Made by a program: the position numbers and the translations under genes. Of a DNA stretch of 8,033 bases, positions 1-4,988 are shown piece after piece (positions within the stretch are counted from its first letter, which is position 1; every line of letters begins with the position of its first letter). Location: assembly GCA_937874275.1 (NCBI GenBank), contig CALNAU010000120.1, positions 1 through 8,033 of the forward strand, written 5' to 3'. The notes under the pieces are model-generated. The model saw only the letters and a program-made list of their open reading frames with translations, searched no databases and was not told the origin of the DNA. This DNA is from an uncultured Clostridia bacterium (GTDB lineage Bacteria; Bacillota; Clostridia; Christensenellales; Aristaeellaceae).

Positions 1-758
1 CTAAGAAAGAAATACAGGAAGTGCTCAACGCCTATCAGGCCTATGATGAGATAGGGGCTTTCGACCCCTATTCGCTGAAGGATTTGAAGCGCATGCACGG
101 CGTGATGACGGCCTTGACAATGGCGCAGACTGGCGTATTTCGAAGCGGCGAAGAGGGTGTGTTCAACGGCAATCAATGCATTTTCATGGCGCCACCCGCA
201 AAACTTGTTCCCCAGTTGATGGCGGATTTGTTTGGCTGGATGCGTGAGGCCTCTCGGGATGTGCATCCACTCATCTTGTCCAGTGTTTTTCATTATGAGT
301 TTGTATTCATACATCCTTTTGCAGATGGCAATGGACGCATGGCGAGGCTGTGGCAAACAGCGTTGCTTGCACAATGGAATCCGGTATTCCAGTACTTGCC
401 CATCGAAAGCCAGGTATACACATTTCAGCAAGAATACTATCAAGCCATCGCGGCTTGTCATACCGCGGGCAGCGCCACCGAATTCGTACGGTTTATGCTT
501 TCGATGATTGCCCAGTCCTTGGAGATGACACAGATACAAGCCGCGCATGTGGCGCCATCTGAGTATGTGAGGCGACTGTTGGAGGTGATGACATATGATG
601 TGCCGTACACGACCCTTCAGCTGTTGGATGCGTTGGGGCTCAAATCCAAAGAGACCCTCCGGCGGCATTATCTGGGACCGGCACTCGCCGATGGATTGGT
701 TGTGATGAGCATGCCCGAAAAGCCGACCAGTCGTAACCAACGATACATCAAGACATAG
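1..758 (+). CDS. Fic-family protein adenylyltransferase (AMPylator), 5' end outside window
   Basis: Fic enzymes transfer AMP (occasionally another nucleotide-derived group) from a nucleotide to a hydroxyl side chain of a target protein. The frame is open to the left edge, so the first in-frame GTG (21) is probably internal and the N-terminus is missing. The visible part carries the full Fic motif HPFADGNGRMAR (312-347), including the catalytic His and the phosphate-binding DGNGR loop. Upstream of it is the usual flap region (GVFRSGEEGVF, then MAPPAKLVPQLM), and about the last 65 residues look like a winged-helix DNA-binding-type tail (YVRRLLEVM...LGLKSKETLRRHYLGPALADGLV). This matches class II Fic proteins, whose inhibitory (S/T)xxxE(G/N) helix lies N-terminal, here outside the window, so autoinhibition cannot be judged. 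No antitoxin-like gene follows. GC content is visibly lower than in genes to the right (about 48% in 301-360 versus 70% in 4441-4500), hinting at separate ancestry. The family call is secure; the target is unknown. Confidence 0.93.
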   Translation, partial: KKEIQEVLNAYQAYDEIGAFDPYSLKDLKRMHGVMTALTMAQTGVFRSGEEGVFNGNQCIFMAPPAKLVPQLMADLFGWMREASRDVHPLILSSVFHYEFVFIHPFADGNGRMARLWQTALLAQWNPVFQYLPIESQVYTFQQEYYQAIAACHTAGSATEFVRFMLSMIAQSLEMTQIQAAHVAPSEYVRRLLEVMTYDVPYTTLQLLDALGLKSKETLRRHYLGPALADGLVVMSMPEKPTSRNQRYIKT

Positions 759-823
759 CCTTATTGTGCTGCGCTCGCATGAAAACAGCCTTCTATCCCG
801 TTGTTTTGGGTGAGGCATTGTAT

Positions 824-831
824 GAAGGGAG
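824..831 (+). promoter_or_regulatory. Ribosome binding site fixing a TTG start
   Basis: GAAGGGAG lies 9 nt before the TTG at 841. The ATG at 822 is in another frame, so TTG is the start best supported for the exported protein; it directly precedes the Lys-Lys and hydrophobic core of the signal peptide. Confidence 0.65.
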
Positions 832-840
832 TTTTTCATT

Positions 841-2559
841 TTGAAAAAGATATTGCTCGCGTTGCTGTTGGTGGCTTGTCTGGGCCTGCTGCTGTTTGCG
901 CAGGCGGAGGAAGCGCCGCGCGGCGCGTTTTTGCTGAGTGTGGAGGGGCGGGCCTCCGGCGTGTGCAACCTGCCCGATGACTATGAGGTGCCGGCCGCCT
1001 TGTACTATGACGGCACGCGGGTCACTGTCAGCCGGGTGGAGACAGGCTTGGGCGCCTACCCAACCCAGCTGGGCGACCCAGACGAGTTGTGGGCATATGT
1101 AACCATCGACGCCGGCGAGGGCGAAACGGTGCTCAGCGGTTGGGTGCCCAACATCTGCCTGCAATATGATGGCGAGACGGCGCGCAGCGCGCCGCCCCTG
1201 CCGCAGGGCAAATTGGCGCGGGAGGCCGCGCTATATCTGGACAATGGCATCACCGACCAGGTGCTTGGCCGATTCGGGGCGGATACCCCCGTGGAGTTGC
1301 TGGGCAGCAGCAATGCCTGGCTGCATGTGCGCATCAAGGGGCAGATGGGCTTTATCCATCGGGATGATTTGATTATAGATGAAGCGCTTCAGGGATCGTC
1401 GTTTGATGGCCTTGATGAGGTGATGCTGGGCCATCTGGCGCGCTATGAGGAGTACATGGCGCGGCGCGATGCCCTGATGGGCGGGCTGGCCACGGAGACA
1501 TCCGAGCTGGACTTGGAAACCCGCGCCAAGGTGAGCCAACTGGCGCAAGAATATGGCTTTACCTACATGCGCTTTATCAACCTGGTGCCAGACCAGGGAG
1601 ACCTGACGCAGGCGCAGGCTATTGATAAGGGATGGGCGGCCATTCAGGCGCACTTTGGCTACGACAAGTCGGATGTCAGCCGGCTGGTCGCCTACTTCTA
1701 CGCCTGGCCGGACGCGCCGCAGGAACGCTTCTGGCGCATTCAGGCCCTCAGCGCCGGCCCCCAGCCAAACGTGACGGCCATCCTCAACGCGGCGGGTGAG
1801 CCGGTGGACTATGAGCAGGGCATGCCCATCGGGCCTGTGGAACTGCCGCACATGGAGGGACAGGCGCTGCGCGACGCGCAGGAAAACATCCACTACTATT
1901 TGGCGCGCATCGAACAGGAGGCGCCTGAGGGCGCACTGACCAGGGGAAAGGCCGTGGAACTGGCCTGGGACCGCTTTTTGCGCGATGTGCCGGACGCCCG
2001 GCGGGCGGATTTTGAGGTGGTGAACGCCACCTTCCACAGCCTGCCGCAGGAAAATGCTGCCTGGTGGCTGGTGCGCGTGATGCACAAGGACGCGCCCATT
2101 GGCGGCGCGGCCTATGACATGGCTGTGCTGCTACCCGATGGCGACCGGGTGGTGACAGGCGACAGCGCCGCCTTCACCCTGGATATGAAGGCGCAGCAGG
2201 AGGTGCAGCGGCTGCGGGCCTTAGAGGCCGAGCGCGGCCCCTTCACCGTGTGGAGCAAGGAGCAGAAGGCCGACTTTTACCCGCAGTTCTACCGCCTGCC
2301 GGGGGAAGGGGATGTGTCCGAGGAACAGGCCGTCTCCATTGCGCGCAAGGCGCTCAACGAGCGCTTTGGCGTGACGGAGGAGGCGCTGGATGCCTTGCGT
2401 CTGGTGACCGCCCTGACCGGCGGGGGTGTGTGGCGGGTTGAATACTACGAGCCCCAGTGGCAGGGGAAGGAGCCCATTGGCCGCTACGCCGTGGCCATCA
2501 ACGCCGCCGATGGCCGGGTGGTGGATGTGCTGGAGGAAGCGCCGATTGGCAATGGCTGA
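841..2559 (+). CDS. Secreted SH3-like / triple PepSY-like domain protein
   Basis: This is an exported protein of 572 aa and unknown specific role. A signal peptide is clear: MKK, a hydrophobic core to about residue 19, then AQA with probable cleavage after Ala22. An LVAC sequence at 10-13 resembles a lipobox but lies too early in the core to be convincing. Residues 28-108 and 122-180 look like two SH3-type beta segments; the second has the typical bacterial SH3b pattern (VLGRFGADTPVELLG, W160, GFIHRDDL). Three PepSY-like repeats follow, at about 254-327 (LTQAQAIDKGW), 366-440 (LTRGKAVELAW) and 491-565 (VSEEQAVSIARKAL). Each is a helix starting with a short acidic/Thr lead followed by a beta hairpin ending in a 'N/DGxxV' type turn. 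PepSY domains are often linked to protease inhibition or envelope processes, and SH3b to cell-wall binding, so action at the cell surface is likely. It starts with TTG and appears monocistronic. The domain assignments come from pattern only. Confidence 0.8.
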   Translation: MKKILLALLLVACLGLLLFAQAEEAPRGAFLLSVEGRASGVCNLPDDYEVPAALYYDGTRVTVSRVETGLGAYPTQLGDPDELWAYVTIDAGEGETVLSGWVPNICLQYDGETARSAPPLPQGKLAREAALYLDNGITDQVLGRFGADTPVELLGSSNAWLHVRIKGQMGFIHRDDLIIDEALQGSSFDGLDEVMLGHLARYEEYMARRDALMGGLATETSELDLETRAKVSQLAQEYGFTYMRFINLVPDQGDLTQAQAIDKGWAAIQAHFGYDKSDVSRLVAYFYAWPDAPQERFWRIQALSAGPQPNVTAILNAAGEPVDYEQGMPIGPVELPHMEGQALRDAQENIHYYLARIEQEAPEGALTRGKAVELAWDRFLRDVPDARRADFEVVNATFHSLPQENAAWWLVRVMHKDAPIGGAAYDMAVLLPDGDRVVTGDSAAFTLDMKAQQEVQRLRALEAERGPFTVWSKEQKADFYPQFYRLPGEGDVSEEQAVSIARKALNERFGVTEEALDALRLVTALTGGGVWRVEYYEPQWQGKEPIGRYAVAINAADGRVVDVLEEAPIGNG

Positions 2560-2646
2560 CGGCTTCATCTCGCTATAACATGCTGCGGGCATCGCATGGA
2601 TTTATCTGAGGCCACACTGCGAATTTCAAACCGATGCCCAGGTTCA

Positions 2647-2681
2647 ATCTTGGGCTCTGTGCTTCTGGAAGCCCCCAAGAT
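2647..2681. repeat. Inverted repeat overlapping the DUF1275 promoter (candidate operator)
   Basis: ATCTTGGG (2647-2654) and CCCAAGAT (2674-2681) are perfect 8-bp inverted arms. Between them lies a smaller hairpin, GCTT-CTGG-AAGC (2661-2672). The right arm falls in the -35/-10 spacer of the candidate promoter. No T-tract follows, so a terminator for the upstream gene is unlikely; an operator or mRNA-independent regulatory dyad fits better. Confidence 0.45.
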
Positions 2682-2694
2682 AGTGTGATATACT
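2666..2694 (+). promoter_or_regulatory. Extended -10 promoter for the DUF1275 gene
   Basis: TGTG-A-TATACT (2684-2694) matches the Gram-positive extended -10 pattern TRTGnTATAAT with one mismatch. The -35 at 17-bp spacing (TGGAAG, 2666-2671) is weak, as is common with an extended -10. Transcription would begin near 2701, at or one base before the ATG at 2702. Confidence 0.6.
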
Positions 2695-2701
2695 CCACAA
2701 C

Positions 2702-3406
2702 ATGAGCTGGTTGCGTGCCGCCCGGCGGGAAGCCGGTGCGCTGTGGATTCTGATGCTGGTGCTGCTCGCGGGGGCGCTGAACGCCGCGGGTGTGATTCAA
2801 TTTGGGCAGACGCTGTCTCATATGACGGGGAACCTGACAAAGCTTGGCCTGTCGCTGGCCGAAGGCGGCCCGGTGCTGCTGATAGGCGGGTTTTTGCTGG
2901 CCTTTTTACTGGGGGCCACGGTGTCGGGGTACGCCTTTCCCACCCACAGCCTGGGGCTGTGGCAGCGCTGCGGGTTTGTGCTGCTCACCTGCGGGGGGCT
3001 GTTGCTGATGTCAGAGTCGCTGCCCTTTCCCGACGCGCTGCGCATGGTGGCGGTGGCCGGCGTGCTGGGCGCGCAGAATGGCCTGGCGCTGCGCTATCGC
3101 GGCATCCTGACGCGCACCACCCACATGACCGGCCACCTGACGGACTGCGGCGCGGCTTTGGGCCGCATGCTGCACAGCCGCCGCTTCCTGGGGGAGGATT
3201 TGCGGCTGTTTCTGTTTCATCTGCTGTGCCTCATTTTCTTTGCGCTGGGCGTGGTATTTGTGGCCTGGTCATCGCCCTGGCTGAGGGAGCGCATCGGCCT
3301 GGACGCCATCGACCTGGCCGCGGTGTGTTACCTGCTGGCCGGGGGCTTCACGTTGCTTCGGGTGGTGTGGCACCGCTGGAACCTGCGGCGCGAGGATGTG
3401 CCGTAA
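2702..3406 (+). CDS. YoaK/DUF1275-family integral membrane protein
   Basis: This is a predicted cytoplasmic-membrane protein of 234 aa, the usual size for DUF1275 (YoaK) proteins, whose biochemical role is not established; transport is sometimes assumed. Six hydrophobic segments are visible at about residues 13-33, 57-77, 87-104, 113-131, 169-190 and 203-223. The family signature appears twice: SHMTGNLTKLG (39-49) after helix 1 and THMTGHLTDCG (140-150) after helix 4, which suggests an internal pseudo-duplication. A conserved GAQNGLALRYRG stretch leads into the second copy. The ATG at 2702 is needed to include helix 1, yet no Shine-Dalgarno precedes it and the best promoter would start the transcript at about this base, so translation may be leaderless. 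It stands alone, transcribed towards a strong terminator shared with a convergent gene. The family call is firm. Confidence 0.9.
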   Translation: MSWLRAARREAGALWILMLVLLAGALNAAGVIQFGQTLSHMTGNLTKLGLSLAEGGPVLLIGGFLLAFLLGATVSGYAFPTHSLGLWQRCGFVLLTCGGLLLMSESLPFPDALRMVAVAGVLGAQNGLALRYRGILTRTTHMTGHLTDCGAALGRMLHSRRFLGEDLRLFLFHLLCLIFFALGVVFVAWSSPWLRERIGLDAIDLAAVCYLLAGGFTLLRVVWHRWNLRREDVP

Positions 3407-3423
3407 TGATTGAGGGAATGTCA

Positions 3424-3464
3424 AAGCCCTGCGGCGTGATGGGATGCCGCAGGGCTTATTGTTT
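3424..3464 (+). terminator. Rho-independent terminator between convergent genes
   Basis: AAGCCCTGCGGC (3424-3435) pairs perfectly over 12 bp with GCCGCAGGGCTT (3446-3457) around a 10-nt loop, followed by ATTGTTT. It lies 17 nt after the stop of the DUF1275 gene. On the minus strand the tail is only TTTGAC, so it may also stop the convergent gene but less efficiently. Confidence 0.93.
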
Positions 3465-3477
3465 CAGCGAATTACTC

Positions 3478-3990
3478 TCATTCCATCCGCGTTACGGGCC
3501 TCATCTCGATGTAGCCGCGTTTGCCGCGGGGCTCCAGTTGCATGCGGGGCGCGAGGTCGGGCGCGTAGCGCCAGCCGTACAGACGCGGGTCGAAGGTGTC
3601 GATGCGATCCATGCAGGCACCAACCGCTTCGGCAAAGCCCGCGTCATCATAGGGTTCCCCCTGAAAGACCATCAGGTGGCCGGGGGCCAGGTCGATGATG
3701 TCATACCCCTCGGGCAATGTGCCCCGGTAGTCCGCCGGCACCTCAACCCCATGCGCATAGATGCCGGTACCCGCCGACCGCATGTTTTCAGGCAGCCAGA
3801 GGCCCACGGGCTCGCCCAATGCATCCGGGATGCGCAGCAGCACATCCCACACAGTGGAGTTGTTGCTCTGGCTGCAGCCCACCTCGGCCGCGTAATCAAA
3901 GTAATTGTCCGCCTCTTTGCCCCGGCGCAATATCAGCCTGCGCGCCGGGCGCTCCACCACATGGGTGAAGATAAACGCCGCTTTGTGCAT
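3478..3990 (-). CDS. Stand-alone effector-binding (GyrI-like / AraC C-terminal type) domain protein
   Basis: This is a soluble cytoplasmic protein of 170 aa resembling the ligand-binding half of AraC/MerR-type multidrug regulators (GyrI-like fold), which binds small hydrophobic compounds. Matching features are the opening KAAFIFTHVVERPARRLILRR, the central EPVGLWLPE and YAHGVEVPADY, LPEGYDIIDLAPGHLMVFQGEPYDD, and the close LYGWRYAPD...PRMQLEPRGKRGYIEMRPV. No helix-turn-helix is present, so on its own it should not bind DNA; it may sequester a ligand or work with a separate regulator. I start it at 3990 rather than the upstream ATG at 4014. AGGAGG lies 5 nt before 3990, the longer version would place that site inside the coding region, and 4014 precedes the predicted transcript start (about 4010). 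It is divergent from the esterase operon and convergent with the DUF1275 gene. The fold call is from remembered family sequences. Confidence 0.75.
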   Translation of the reverse strand: MHKAAFIFTHVVERPARRLILRRGKEADNYFDYAAEVGCSQSNNSTVWDVLLRIPDALGEPVGLWLPENMRSAGTGIYAHGVEVPADYRGTLPEGYDIIDLAPGHLMVFQGEPYDDAGFAEAVGACMDRIDTFDPRLYGWRYAPDLAPRMQLEPRGKRGYIEMRPVTRME

Positions 3991-3995
3991 AGCAA

Positions 3996-4001
3996 CCTCC
4001 T
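3996..4001 (-). promoter_or_regulatory. Shine-Dalgarno site deciding the start at 3990
   Basis: Read on the minus strand, AGGAGG is followed by TTGCT and then ATG. It is the strongest ribosome site in this region and excludes the in-frame ATG 24 nt further upstream as the main start. Confidence 0.85.
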
Positions 4002-4016
4002 GATTCATCTTCATTC

Positions 4017-4045
4017 ATTGTACCCGCCCCTGCCATCTGTTACAA
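4017..4045 (-). promoter_or_regulatory. Leftward sigma-A promoter of the effector-binding gene
   Basis: On the minus strand, TTGTAA (4045-4040) and TACAAT (4022-4017) are separated by exactly 17 bp. The predicted start near 4010 gives a short leader of about 20 nt holding the AGGAGG site. It overlaps the rightward promoter almost completely. Confidence 0.7.
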
Positions 4046-4046
4046 T
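4018..4046 (+). promoter_or_regulatory. Rightward sigma-A promoter of the esterase/acyltransferase operon
   Basis: TTGTAC (4018-4023) and TACAAT (4041-4046) are separated by 17 bp, and TGT directly before the -10 makes it an extended -10. The predicted start near 4053 coincides with the first base of a dyad. The same DNA serves a leftward promoter. Confidence 0.72.
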
Positions 4047-4052
4047 GGGCGC

Positions 4053-4068
4053 GCGGACAAATGTCCGC
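4053..4068. repeat. Perfect dyad at the operon transcription start (candidate operator)
   Basis: GCGGACA and TGTCCGC are 7-bp inverted arms separated by AA. It sits at about +1 to +16 of the rightward transcript and just upstream of the leftward -35. It could be a repressor site or a 5'-end mRNA hairpin (6 bp with an AAAT loop). The core CGGAC-AAAT-GTCCG has the spacing of the Gram-positive LexA box (CGAACnnnnGTTCG) with one symmetric change per arm, which is suggestive only. Confidence 0.5.
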
Positions 4069-4079
4069 TGTGAGGGAGT

Positions 4080-4988
4080 ATGCCGACGCTAATCAGCACC
4101 TTATTGCGCGGGCAGATCAAGCTGCTCAACCCCATCATCTCAAGCGCCACCCTGGAGCAAACGCGAAAGGGGCAGGACGCGCTGGCCAAGCTGGGCACCC
4201 GGGCGATGGAAAACAGCGTGGCCTTTCATGACCTGCGCCTGCCCAACTTTGACGCGGCCTGGGCCATTCCGCTGGCCGGGCGGGTGACGCAGGCCATCGT
4301 GTACCTGCACGGCGGGGCTTACGCCGCGGGCGGGCTGGATTACGCCAAGGGCTTTGGCGGCCTGCTGGCCCAGGCTACGGGCCGGGCCGTGCTGTGCGTG
4401 GGGTATCGTCTGGCGCCGGAGGATCCCTTCCCCGCGGCGCTGGAGGACGCCATGGCCAGCTACCGCGAGGCGCTGCTGCGCTACGCACCGGGGGATATCG
4501 TCCTGGTGGGCGAATCGGCCGGCGGCGGCCTGTGCTTTGCTCTGGCGCTTCATCTCAAGGAGCAGGGCATGCAGCTGCCCGCCCGCATTGTGGCCGTGTC
4601 CCCCTGGACGGACCTGACCATGACCCGCGACGTGGCGGAGCTTGAAAAGCAGGACCCGCTGCTGACCCGTGACGGGCTGGATCATTACGCCCACCTCTAC
4701 GCCGGGCAGCAGGACCGCAAGTCGCCGCTGGTATCCCCGCTGTATGGCGACTTGGCTGGGCTGCCGCCCTCGCTGATCATCGCGGGCAGCCATGAAATAT
4801 TGCTGGACGACAGCCGCCTGCTGGCGGCCCGCCTGCAGGATGCCGGGTGCGAATGCCGGCTGCATGTGGAGGAGGGGATGTGGCATGTGTACGTGCTCTA
4901 CCCCGTGCCCGAGGCCAAGGACGCCATGCGCATGATTGAGGAATACCTAACCCTGGATGCGCCGGGCCATCAGGCAAAATTGCCATGA
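4080..4988 (+). CDS. Alpha/beta hydrolase, hormone-sensitive-lipase family esterase
   Basis: This is a cytoplasmic carboxylesterase-type enzyme of 302 aa expected to cleave short or medium acyl esters. The HSL (family IV) hallmarks are present: the oxyanion-hole motif YLHGGAYAAGG (HGG at 77-79), YRLAPEDPFPAALEDA (109-124), the nucleophile elbow GESAGGG (Ser146), and a C-terminal GMWHVY with the probable catalytic His269. The acid is less clear: where many relatives have DPLxD this protein has HEILLDD, so Glu239, Asp243 or Asp244 could serve. No signal peptide is seen. It is the first gene of the operon; GAGGGAG precedes the ATG with unusually tight spacing (1 nt after the last G, 4 nt if GAGG is the core). 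Its stop overlaps the next start (ATGA). Next to an acyltransferase, it may remove or edit the acyl group that enzyme adds; the substrate is unknown. Confidence 0.9.
   Translation: MPTLISTLLRGQIKLLNPIISSATLEQTRKGQDALAKLGTRAMENSVAFHDLRLPNFDAAWAIPLAGRVTQAIVYLHGGAYAAGGLDYAKGFGGLLAQATGRAVLCVGYRLAPEDPFPAALEDAMASYREALLRYAPGDIVLVGESAGGGLCFALALHLKEQGMQLPARIVAVSPWTDLTMTRDVAELEKQDPLLTRDGLDHYAHLYAGQQDRKSPLVSPLYGDLAGLPPSLIIAGSHEILLDDSRLLAARLQDAGCECRLHVEEGMWHVYVLYPVPEAKDAMRMIEEYLTLDAPGHQAKLP

Noticed and set aside
782..807. AAAACA/TGTTTT inverted repeat before the exported-protein gene, and possible -10-like TTGTAT at 818
   Set aside because: The stem is short and AT-rich, and no -35 lies at a suitable distance; I could not support a promoter or operator here.
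1231..2085. 284-codon open frame on the minus strand inside the exported-protein gene
   Set aside because: It is antisense to a gene with a clear signal peptide and domain repeats; it is rich in His, Gln and Arg, as expected from GC-rich shadow frames, and has no ribosome site or recognisable motif.
2579..2598. CATGC/GCATG inverted repeat after the exported-protein gene
   Set aside because: The stem is only 5 bp with a 10-nt loop and no T-tract, too weak to call a terminator or operator.
2743..4092. 449-codon rightward open frame spanning the DUF1275 gene, terminator and effector-binding gene
   Set aside because: It runs through a strong terminator and across genes on both strands, with Gly/Ala/Arg-rich composition; it is a high-GC shadow frame.
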